From: Bryobacterales bacterium | GTDB lineage: Bacteria; Acidobacteriota; Terriglobia; Bryobacterales; Bryobacteraceae | Length of the DNA: 17,372 nucleotides | Assembly: GCA_003132905.1 (NCBI GenBank) | Contig: PKZC01000347.1 | Span: 23,747 to 41,118, forward strand | Reading direction: 5' to 3' | The notes under the pieces: generated by a model | Told to the model about the DNA's origin: nothing | Seen by the model: the letters and a program-made list of their open reading frames with translations, nothing else | The model's database searches: none | In this document: positions 1-6,730 of the stretch, piece by piece | Layout of the letters: each line of letters starts with the position of its first letter | How positions within the stretch are numbered: position 1 is the stretch's first letter | Program-made: the position numbers and the translations under genes

Positions 1-1510
1 CCCGCCACAAACCCGCTTGCGGGTTCGGCACTCGAAAGGTCTTGGGATTGGTGTCGCCCGAATAACCGGTAGTATCGGTATAGGCGGAATAATGCCGCCC
101 GCTGGGGCTCATCAAATCCAGATCCAGATCCCCGGGCGCGCCGGCCCAGGAAAGTGTAACCTCCAGCACTTTCGATCTTCCCGACACTGCAACCACTTCA
201 CTCCACCATTGCGCTACGGAAACCGTGCCCGAAAATTGTCCTTCCGATGGCGAGCTCGCTCCCGAAGCCACTGAGGCGCCTGCCGCGACGGTCCGCCGTG
301 AACCGCAATCGCAGAGCGGCGATGCGTTGGCCGAAACCACGGTTCGATAACCGCTTCCTCGCCTCCAATCCGGCAGATCCTCAAACTGGAACGGAACGCT
401 GGACGAGGCAATGGGCAGCGCCCGCGTGACGCTGACATGCACGTGATAGCCTCCGCCTTCGCCCAATGTGTAGCCGCTATTTCCAGCAGTGGCGAGGGCT
501 TGTCCCTGCTCCACATGCTCGCCGTTCTTCACCACGAAGGTGCCGCTGGCCAAGTGCGCGTAGTGGCTGAACTCGCCGTTCCCGTGATCGATAGTGATGT
601 AGTTTCCAAACGAATGATGCCGGTGGTCCTGTTGCAGGCCCAGATCGTGCGTATACGCGATGCCGGATTTCATAGCCACCACGCAGCTTCCCCCGCGCGG
701 CGCAATATCGAAGGCGTGCAGGCTGTTGCCCCAATGCGAAAACGTGCCATACGGCCCTTGCGTGATGATCCACGGAACGCCTGCCGCAGTGGGCAGCTTA
801 TAGCCTCCGGTCTCGATCAGAAACTGAGCGGGCCGGCTCAAGCGCCCATCCGGACTCTCCACGATGACCCAATATTCGTTGGCCGGCAGGCCGGCGTAGT
901 GAACCGTCAGTTGATTCGTTGTCGTATCGCGCGCCTGCAGGCTCGCTATATAGGACCATCCGCCGGCGGGTTTGTATTGCGCGATCAACACAATCGAACC
1001 CGGTTGAAAATTCTTGCCTCTCACCGTGAAATCGATCTCTTGCGCTTGTTGTCCCGGCCCCGTACCGGGCCAGGTCACGCTGGATACCACCGGCCCGCCG
1101 TTATCGGTATCAGCCGCGATGGTAAAGGTCCGCGAAAAGGCCACAGCGCCGTTCGACACCGCCCGCACCGTCCAGGTGCCAGGCTGCGACGCCGGTGCAA
1201 ATCCAGCGATGGGAAGCTGGGCGGTGAAGCAAAGCTCGCCCGCGTTTGGTAGCTGGCCATAATCCGCAGTGGTAGAGATTGCCCCTGTGGGGTCTAGCCA
1301 GTCCACGCGCAACTGATCGCCGGCGCGTACTTGCAACGCGGCGAACCACACGAAAGCCTGGCGGTCCACTGGTTGAAAAACCGAAACCGATCTGGGCTGC
1401 ACACATGATTGCTCGCTGACGGACGAGGCGGTCCGGCCCTCCTGGACATTGAGAGCCCAGGCGCAGGAAACACCAAGAATCCAAAGGATAAAGACTGCGG
1501 AGCGAAACAC
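1..1510 (-). CDS. Secreted M23-family metallopeptidase with Ig-like and IPT-like domains (C-terminus cut by window edge)
   Basis: About 503 residues are visible and the frame is still open at base 1. The start is a GTG at 1510 directly after an in-frame TAG, so it is the only plausible one; it gives a signal peptide (hydrophobic to about residue 19, ending CAWA). Residues about 36-132 look like an Ig-type domain (PGTWTV motif) and 139-232 like an IPT/TIG domain. The M23 (LytM/lysostaphin) fold spans about 245-370: H259 and/or H265, D268, then GNYITIDHGNG, H319 in YAHL, and the HxH pair H356/H358. In this family these residues bind Zn and cut peptidoglycan cross-links or other peptides in the envelope. 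After residue 410 a beta-rich domain with a GDLDLDL stretch resembles pre-peptidase C-terminal (PPC) domains. The gene lies 51 bp downstream of the sensor kinase on the same strand, so co-transcription is likely. A degenerate, non-catalytic peptidase cannot be excluded. Confidence 0.85.
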   Translation of the reverse strand, partial: MFRSAVFILWILGVSCAWALNVQEGRTASSVSEQSCVQPRSVSVFQPVDRQAFVWFAALQVRAGDQLRVDWLDPTGAISTTADYGQLPNAGELCFTAQLPIAGFAPASQPGTWTVRAVSNGAVAFSRTFTIAADTDNGGPVVSSVTWPGTGPGQQAQEIDFTVRGKNFQPGSIVLIAQYKPAGGWSYIASLQARDTTTNQLTVHYAGLPANEYWVIVESPDGRLSRPAQFLIETGGYKLPTAAGVPWIITQGPYGTFSHWGNSLHAFDIAPRGGSCVVAMKSGIAYTHDLGLQQDHRHHSFGNYITIDHGNGEFSHYAHLASGTFVVKNGEHVEQGQALATAGNSGYTLGEGGGYHVHVSVTRALPIASSSVPFQFEDLPDWRRGSGYRTVVSANASPLCDCGSRRTVAAGASVASGASSPSEGQFSGTVSVAQWWSEVVAVSGRSKVLEVTLSWAGAPGDLDLDLMSPSGRHYSAYTDTTGYSGDTNPKTFRVPNPQAGLWR

Positions 1511-1561
1511 CTAAGGGTCTATTCGACGCTTCGGCGCTTCAACTTGAGTAGTGGACTTACC

Positions 1562-2905
1562 TTATGCCTGCGGAAAACGTACCCGGAACGCCGACCCGCG
1601 TCCCTCGACGCTTTCGGCCTCCAGCCGCGCATGGTGCCGCTCGGCGATCCATTGAGCGATGGAAAGCCCTAGTCCGGCACCCCCAGCCTCCCGATTGCGG
1701 GACTCATCCACGCGATAGAAGCGTTCAAACACATGGGGCAGGGCTGCGTCGGGAATCCCGATGCCGGTATCGCGTACCGTCACCGTTGGACCGGACGAAT
1801 CCTGCGCCACCGACACCGTAATATGGCCGCCCGCGGGCGTATACTTTACGGCATTATCCACCAGCAGAAATAACAGCCGCCGCAATGCCGGATCGTTTGC
1901 GTCCACGAAGACCGGGTGCTCGGGGGCCTCAGTTAGAATATCGAGCTGCCGCTCCTGCGCCAGAATCTGCTCCTGCTGGCAAACATCGCGCACCAGCGGC
2001 GTCAGCTCTACTCGATCCAGCGCCATCGCAGGGAACCCAGCGTCGGACCGCGCCAGAAGCAGCAAATCCTCGATTAGGCGCGTGGTCCGATCGGTCTCGT
2101 CCATGATGTGCCGCAGCGCTTCGCGATAGGTTTCCGTAGACCGCTCGCGGCGCAACGTCAGCTCGGCGGTGGCCCGGATCAGCGCGATGGGCGTACGCAA
2201 CTCGTGCGACGCGTCGGCCGTGAATTGCGACAGACGGTTCACCGCCGCTTCCAGGCGTTCGAGCATTCTGTTCCAGGTTTCCGAAAGGCGCTGCAATTCA
2301 TCGCCGGCAGCCGGCACTTCCAAACGTTGCGAAAGATTCTCGATTCCGATGGATTGGGCCGCGCGCGTGATGGCATCCACTGGCGCCAGGGCTCTCCGGC
2401 TCAACCAGTAGCCGCCCAGCGATCCGATCAGCAATACCAAAGGCGCCGACCACAGCAGCACCTCGCGCAGACGGCGCAATGTTAGCTCGGTTCCTTCCAG
2501 CGGCGCGGCCACCAGGATTCGATAATTCCGGCCCTGCACGGTGGCGGCGGTCTCGAGCGTCCGGTAATGATCCTTCGACGCGGCTGCGGTGGCCAAGCCT
2601 TCCCCCACCAGCACCTCGCCCAGAGGACCGCGCACTTCGATCAACCGGCCTTCCGGTGTGGCTTCGGCGTATTCAGACAACTCTTCCTGCAGATGAGCGG
2701 GCTTCAATGGCTTGTACTCGGTTTGCAGAACCGTGGCCACGCCTTTGGCCTGCGCGGCCAGCGACTCGTCAATCGTCGCATCCAGGCCATGCGTCACCAC
2801 GACCCAGATGCCTGCGCCGAATAGCGTGAGCCCTGCCAGAAGCACCAGCGAATACCACAGCGTGAGCCGCGCACCGATGGACCAACTTGCGTGATGGGCC
2901 TTCAT
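1562..2905 (-). CDS. Sensor histidine kinase with HAMP domain
   Basis: A 447-residue membrane kinase that senses an envelope signal and phosphorylates the response regulator encoded just upstream. Transmembrane segments are visible at about 14-38 and 150-168, flanking a periplasmic sensor region of about 110 residues with no domain I recognise. HAMP follows at about 168-222, then the dimerisation/phosphoacceptor helix with H234 in DASHELRTP. The ATPase domain shows N-box N351, G1 box around D379 (DTGIGIP), the F-box region FERFYR, and a G2 box GAGLGLS near 409-415. All kinase motifs are intact. The start ATG overlaps the regulator stop as ATGA (2902-2905), indicating translational coupling. 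The layout resembles the heavy-metal sensor kinase group (CusS type), but no metal ligand is evident. Its divergent position next to an RND efflux operon suggests that operon as a target (inference). Confidence 0.96.
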   Translation of the reverse strand: MKAHHASWSIGARLTLWYSLVLLAGLTLFGAGIWVVVTHGLDATIDESLAAQAKGVATVLQTEYKPLKPAHLQEELSEYAEATPEGRLIEVRGPLGEVLVGEGLATAAASKDHYRTLETAATVQGRNYRILVAAPLEGTELTLRRLREVLLWSAPLVLLIGSLGGYWLSRRALAPVDAITRAAQSIGIENLSQRLEVPAAGDELQRLSETWNRMLERLEAAVNRLSQFTADASHELRTPIALIRATAELTLRRERSTETYREALRHIMDETDRTTRLIEDLLLLARSDAGFPAMALDRVELTPLVRDVCQQEQILAQERQLDILTEAPEHPVFVDANDPALRRLLFLLVDNAVKYTPAGGHITVSVAQDSSGPTVTVRDTGIGIPDAALPHVFERFYRVDESRNREAGGAGLGLSIAQWIAERHHARLEAESVEGRGSAFRVRFPQA

Positions 2906-3579
2906 GCTTGCTCCGCCCGCATGCAGTAGCCCACGCCCCGCACCGTCTGGATTAACTTCGTTTCGCCTTCCATATCCACTTTGTCGCGCAACAAGCGGAT
3001 AAACGCGTCCAAGGTGTTGCTGCGGACTTCGGAGTCGAATCCCCAGACCGATTCGATCAGATTCTCGCGCGTCACCACGCGACCCGCGCGCTTCATCAGC
3101 AGCTCGAGAAGCCCGTATTCGGTGCGTGTCAGCGCGATCTTCCGGCTTGCGCGCGTGACCTCTCGCGCCGATGGGTTCAGCGATAAGTCGGCCACTTGCA
3201 ATACTGGGGGCTGCGCAATCGCGCCGCGACGCGACACCGCCCGCAGGCGCGCCAGCAATACCTCGAACGAGAAGGGTTTTACCAGATAATCGTCGGCGCC
3301 CAAGTTCAACCCGGCGACCATATCGTGTGTGGCGTCGCGCGCCGTCAGCATCAGGATAGGCGTCTGGTTGCGTGCCGCGCGCAGCTTCTTGGCGACGGAA
3401 AAACCGTCCAGCCCCGGCAGCATCACGTCCAGCACGATGGCATCGAAGGGATGCGACTCGGCCATAGCCAATCCATCGCGTCCGTTGCCCGCCAGGACCA
3501 CGGAATGTCCTTCTTCTTCCAGGCCCTGCCGCAGCAGTTCCGCCATGCGACGCTCGTCTTCCACAACCAGGACCTGCAT
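2902..3579 (-). CDS. OmpR/PhoB-family response regulator transcription factor
   Basis: A 225-residue two-domain regulator of normal family length. The receiver domain (1-115) has the acidic pocket E7/D8, phosphoacceptor D51 in VLDVMLPG, T79 and K101 in LVKPFSF. The C-terminal winged helix (about 128-220) shows the OmpR pattern: LTRTEYGLLELL, the recognition-helix region around SNTLDAFIRLLRDK, and the wing ending IQTVRGVGYCM. It is therefore expected to bind direct-repeat DNA sites after phosphorylation by the kinase immediately downstream. Its promoter should lie upstream of 3579, in the gene-poor stretch shared with the divergent efflux operon; I see no strong -35/-10 pair there. Likely targets are its own operon (kinase, M23 peptidase) and the TolC-adaptor-RND operon; this is inferred from position only. 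Confidence 0.96.
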   Translation of the reverse strand: MQVLVVEDERRMAELLRQGLEEEGHSVVLAGNGRDGLAMAESHPFDAIVLDVMLPGLDGFSVAKKLRAARNQTPILMLTARDATHDMVAGLNLGADDYLVKPFSFEVLLARLRAVSRRGAIAQPPVLQVADLSLNPSAREVTRASRKIALTRTEYGLLELLMKRAGRVVTRENLIESVWGFDSEVRSNTLDAFIRLLRDKVDMEGETKLIQTVRGVGYCMRAEQA

Positions 3580-3624
3580 GCGCTTGCTTTCATGCTAACG
3601 CCGGGACCTGAAGTTTTGCTGTAA

Positions 3625-3801
3625 ATGAAGGTCGCGCGGCTGAACAGCCTAGCCGGAAATCCGGAAGCGCCGGTTTCGGTGGTCCGAAAGGACGACAAGA
3701 CCCGCAAGATCTTCTGGTATGAAGAATATTCGCAAATGCCGTTCGATGCGAAGCTATTCGCTAAACCGGAAGGCGTGAAAATCGAAGAAGTGCACCCTTA
3801 G
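3625..3801 (+). pseudogene. 58-residue ORF, probable C-terminal remnant of a secreted LolA/DUF4412-like protein
   Basis: The ATG follows an in-frame TAA directly, and the frame runs 58 codons to a TAG. The predicted protein has no signal peptide or membrane segment. Its C-terminal half (WYEEYSQMPFDAKLF, then KPEGVKIEE) reads like the last strands of lipoprotein-sorting/DUF4412-type proteins, which commonly end in a 'y..vpfdaslFe.P.gyki' pattern. There is no room for the usual N-terminal part: the response-regulator gene begins 46 bp to the left on the other strand. A decayed gene end is the simplest reading. A genuine small protein is the alternative. The family resemblance is from memory and is weak. 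Confidence 0.4.
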
Positions 3802-3816
3802 GAACGCCGCCCAAGT

Positions 3817-4062
3817 TCAAATTCCAAGCTTCTCGATGACGGTCTTGATCGAGAGCCCTTCTTTGTGGTCTTTGGCCTCTAGCAGACGACGCTTCATGAC
3901 GCCGGATTTCAGCAAACAGGCCCTCTCCTGCAGGGCTTCGATTTCTCGCCATAAGGAAATCGGCACGATTACCGCCGTGGTTTCGCCGCGCTCGTCAGAG
4001 TGTACTCTCTCATCCGCCGCCAATCCCAATCCCCAAATAACCAATCCCCAGTGCGGGTTCAC
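3817..4062 (-). CDS. Orphan, N-terminally eroded Phd/YefM-like antitoxin
   Basis: 81 residues. From about residue 28 the sequence follows the second half of Phd/YefM antitoxins: ETTAVIVPISLWREIEAL matches the 'pvAvlvp..eyeelea' strand-helix, then a helix with RRLLEAK and a C-terminal helix ending VIEKLGI. The part that should form the DNA-binding dimer (roughly the first 35 residues in the family) is missing. The first 17 codons are translated from a short CCAATCCCCA repeat cluster and are probably not real protein. No toxin gene (PIN, RelE, Doc) lies on either side. A second out-of-frame ATG at about 4013 gives only 14 codons before a stop. I read this as a remnant or solitary antitoxin; a real but shortened regulator is possible. 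Confidence 0.45.
   Translation of the reverse strand: MNPHWGLVIWGLGLAADERVHSDERGETTAVIVPISLWREIEALQERACLLKSGVMKRRLLEAKDHKEGLSIKTVIEKLGI
3997..4008. promoter_or_regulatory. Inverted repeat AGAGT-GT-ACTCT, possible operator
   Basis: Perfect 5-bp arms around a 2-bp centre, about 80 bp upstream of the TolC-family start. It lies between the two-component operon and the divergent efflux operon, so it could be a regulator site. OmpR-type proteins usually prefer direct repeats, which weakens that link. A 12-bp imperfect palindrome can arise by chance. Confidence 0.2.
4020..4050. repeat. Short direct-repeat cluster, CCAATCCCCA-type units
   Basis: Two exact copies of CCAATCCCCA (4026-4035 and 4041-4050) plus a partial copy CCAATCCCA at 4020-4028. 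It sits just upstream of the efflux operon and covers the first codons of the antitoxin-like ORF. It could be a slippage-generated intergenic repeat or tandem regulator sites; the sequence alone does not decide. Confidence 0.5.
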
Positions 4063-4085
4063 CCGATTTTCAGGTTCATTACGCT

Positions 4086-5423
4086 ATGCTGGGCCAGATG
4101 CGAGCGTTGGCATTCACCCTGTTTGTGGCCTTGAGTCTTTCCGCGCAACAACAGTCCCCACCTGCCCAGCCTGCCGCCGCCGGCCAAGTGGCGCCTGGAG
4201 AAACCCTCACCATCAGTTTCGCCGACGCCTTGCAGCGCGCGCGCCAGTACGGAGCAGATTTACAGACCGCCAATATTGCCGCGCTCTTGGCCCGTGAAGA
4301 TCGCATTCAGGCCAAGGCCGCGATGCTGCCGCAGACCCAGCAGGTGGACGAGTTCATCTACACGCAGCCGAATCACACTCTTTCCGGCGTCTTTGTGCCC
4401 AACGATGGGCCGCACGTCTACTATGTTTACGCGCAGGCGCATGAGGACCTATCGTATGCTCGCCGCGCCGAGTATCGTCGCACACAGGCCGCCGAAGCGA
4501 TCGCGCAAGCCAAGGCCGGTCTGGCCGCGCGAGGCCTCTTTGCAACGCTGGTGCAGGAGTATTATGGGCTCGCGATCGCGCAACGCAAGATCACCAACGC
4601 GCAGCAGAGCCTCACCGATGCACGTGCGTTTCAAGACCTGACGCAAAAGCAGGAGCGAGGCGGGGAAGCGGCGCATGCGGACGTCATCAAGGCGCAATTG
4701 CAGACCCAGCAGCGTGAGCGCGACGTCGCCGACGCGCAACTGGCCATCGAAAAAGCCCGGCTCACCGTTGCAGTGCTGCTGTTCCCCGACTTCCAGCAGA
4801 ATTTCAAAGTGGTGGACGATCTGGAGCAGACGCCTGCGCTGGAATCGTTCGAGGAGGTGCAGCAGCAGGCCCAGGTGAAAAATCCCGACCTCGAAATCGC
4901 GCAAGCTACCATACAACAGGAAGCGGCCGACGTCTCAGCAGCCCGCGCCGGCTATTTGCCCGCGCCATTCTTCGATTACTTCTACGGCATCCAGGCCAAC
5001 CAGCTAGCCCATTACAACCGGGAACACGACACCAATATCGGTTCGGTTTTCGACGTGGGCGTGAATATTCCACTGTGGACCTGGGGCGCGGCGCAAAGTA
5101 AAGTACGTCAGGCGCAGCTCCGCCAGCAGCAGGCCAAGGTAGAGCTGAGCCTGGCTCAACGCCAATTGCTGGCGAATCTGAACTCGTTCTATCGTGAGGC
5201 GCAGCTGGCTCAATCGCAATTGGATTCGCTGCGCAATTCGCTGGCGCTTTCGGCCGAGAGCCTGCGACTCACCAATTTGCGCTACCAATCCGCGGAGGCG
5301 ACAGCGCTCGAGGTGGTGGACGCGCAAAGCACGCTGGCGGCCGCGCGCAATGCTCTGGACGACGGGCTCTCACGTTATCGCATCGCAATCGCCAATCTTC
5401 AAACTCTGACGGGAAACTTCTGA
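4086..5423 (+). CDS. TolC-family outer-membrane efflux protein
   Basis: 445 residues, normal for the family. It is exported and forms the trimeric outer-membrane channel of the tripartite pump encoded with it. The signal peptide is clear (hydrophobic to about residue 20, cleavage near LSA-QQQ). Two outer membrane efflux repeats follow: helices at about 43-75 and 125-230 in the first, and about 255-300 and 330-445 in the second. NPDLEIA (266-272) and the beta-strand FDVGVNIPLWTWG (322-334) are typical, and the protein ends in LQTLTGNF. Two starts are possible, the ATG at 4086 or the one at 4098 (MRALAF); the second gives a more standard signal peptide. Neither has a good Shine-Dalgarno sequence. 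It is first in the operon, with 20 bp to the adaptor gene. Confidence 0.94.
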   Translation: MLGQMRALAFTLFVALSLSAQQQSPPAQPAAAGQVAPGETLTISFADALQRARQYGADLQTANIAALLAREDRIQAKAAMLPQTQQVDEFIYTQPNHTLSGVFVPNDGPHVYYVYAQAHEDLSYARRAEYRRTQAAEAIAQAKAGLAARGLFATLVQEYYGLAIAQRKITNAQQSLTDARAFQDLTQKQERGGEAAHADVIKAQLQTQQRERDVADAQLAIEKARLTVAVLLFPDFQQNFKVVDDLEQTPALESFEEVQQQAQVKNPDLEIAQATIQQEAADVSAARAGYLPAPFFDYFYGIQANQLAHYNREHDTNIGSVFDVGVNIPLWTWGAAQSKVRQAQLRQQQAKVELSLAQRQLLANLNSFYREAQLAQSQLDSLRNSLALSAESLRLTNLRYQSAEATALEVVDAQSTLAAARNALDDGLSRYRIAIANLQTLTGNF

Positions 5424-5443
5424 ACCTGATCGAAAACTGACCT

Positions 5444-6730
5444 ATGCGGACGCTCCTAACATTGATCGCATTGGCCGCCTTGGCCGCCTGCTCCAAACCC
5501 AAGGAAGCCGAAACAGAAACTGTCGCGCCGGTTCAAGTAACCGAGGTGCAGCGCGATTCCATTAATCGCGTGGTCTCGGCCGATGGCATTCTCTATCCGC
5601 TGGATCAAGCCAACGTGATGCCCAAGATCAGCGCGCCAGTGAAGGAGTTCAAGGTCAAGCGCGGCGATCACGTGGCGAAAGACCAACTGCTGGCGACACT
5701 CGAAAACCGCGATTTGCAGGCGGCCGTGGCCGAGGCTAAGCAGCTCTATGAGCAGGCGCTCGCCACCCAGCGCACTACGAACGGAGCGCAGATCCCGGAA
5801 GATGCCACCAAGGCGCGGCAGGATGTTATGTCATCGAAGGAGGCGCTGGACGCCACGCAAAAGGTCTACGAAAGCCGCAAGCAGCTCTTTGAAGAGGGCG
5901 CGCTGGCACGCCGTTTAGTGGAAGAGGCCAACGTCGCTTATGTGCAAGCTCGCAGCCAGTACGATGTGGCTACGCAGCACATGCAAGCGCTGGATCGTGT
6001 CAGCCAGCCCGAACAAACCAAGGGCGCTGAAGCACAGGCGCAGGCGGCCAAAGCCCGTTATGATGCCGCCATCGCGCAACTATCGTATTCGGAAGTGCGC
6101 AGTCCTATTGCGGGCGTGATTGCCGACCGGCCGCTGTACCCTGGCGAGATGGCTGCGGCCGGAAGTCCGCTCGCCACCGTGGTGAACGTTTCCCGCGTCA
6201 TCGCGCGCGCCAATGTTCCGGTGTCGCAAGCCGCGTCGGTGAAAGTAGGGGATACCGGCACTATTGCCCAAACGGAATCGGGAAATCAGGTGAGCGGCAA
6301 AGTTACAGTGGTAAGTCCGGCCGTGGATCCGAACAGCACGACGGTGGAAGTGTGGGTGGAAGCCGGCAATCCCGGAGAGAAACTGAAGCCCGGCGCCACG
6401 GTTCGCGTCTCCATCCTGGCCGAAACAATTACCAATGCCATTGTCATTCCTACCACGGCCCTGCTTCCCTCCGATGAAGGCGGCGTGCAAGTGATGGTGG
6501 TGGGCGCAGACTCCGTCGCGCACGAAAAGAAGGTGGATCTTGGTACGCGCGAGGCGGACAAAGTTCAGGTGGTGAAAGGGCTGGACGTGGGCGAAAAGGT
6601 AATCACCGGCGGGGGCGTGGGATTGGACGACGGAGCCAAAGTCAGTATCACGGCTGCACCCGCCGGCGATAAAGACGACGCTGGGAAGGACGACAAAGAC
6701 GAGAAGCCCGCACCGGACGACAAGAAATGA
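5444..6730 (+). CDS. RND efflux periplasmic adaptor lipoprotein (membrane fusion protein)
   Basis: 428 residues. It links the inner-membrane pump with the outer-membrane channel. The N-terminus is a lipoprotein signal with lipobox LAAC, so C16 would be lipidated and anchored to the inner membrane. Then come the first half of the barrel-sandwich hybrid (about 48-90, APVKEF..KRGDHV), a long alpha-helical hairpin (about 90-212), the second half with the typical VRSPIAGVIADRPLYPGE motif (218-235), the beta-barrel (about 250-328, LKPGATVRVSI), and the membrane-proximal domain (about 330-405, VIPTTALLP and GLDVGEKVITGG). The last 20 or so residues are a run of D and K, unusual for the family and not part of any known fold. 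The stop overlaps the pump start as ATGA (6727-6730), indicating coupled translation. Confidence 0.95.
   Translation: MRTLLTLIALAALAACSKPKEAETETVAPVQVTEVQRDSINRVVSADGILYPLDQANVMPKISAPVKEFKVKRGDHVAKDQLLATLENRDLQAAVAEAKQLYEQALATQRTTNGAQIPEDATKARQDVMSSKEALDATQKVYESRKQLFEEGALARRLVEEANVAYVQARSQYDVATQHMQALDRVSQPEQTKGAEAQAQAAKARYDAAIAQLSYSEVRSPIAGVIADRPLYPGEMAAAGSPLATVVNVSRVIARANVPVSQAASVKVGDTGTIAQTESGNQVSGKVTVVSPAVDPNSTTVEVWVEAGNPGEKLKPGATVRVSILAETITNAIVIPTTALLPSDEGGVQVMVVGADSVAHEKKVDLGTREADKVQVVKGLDVGEKVITGGGVGLDDGAKVSITAAPAGDKDDAGKDDKDEKPAPDDKK

Noticed and set aside
437..1252. 271-codon open frame on the plus strand
   Set aside because: It is the reverse of the M23 peptidase gene, whose minus-strand frame shows signal peptide and catalytic motifs; the plus-strand translation has no recognisable domain.
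3640..3668. CCGGA-AA-TCCGG hairpin
   Set aside because: The loop is too short and no T-run follows, so it is not a terminator; it lies inside the 58-codon ORF.
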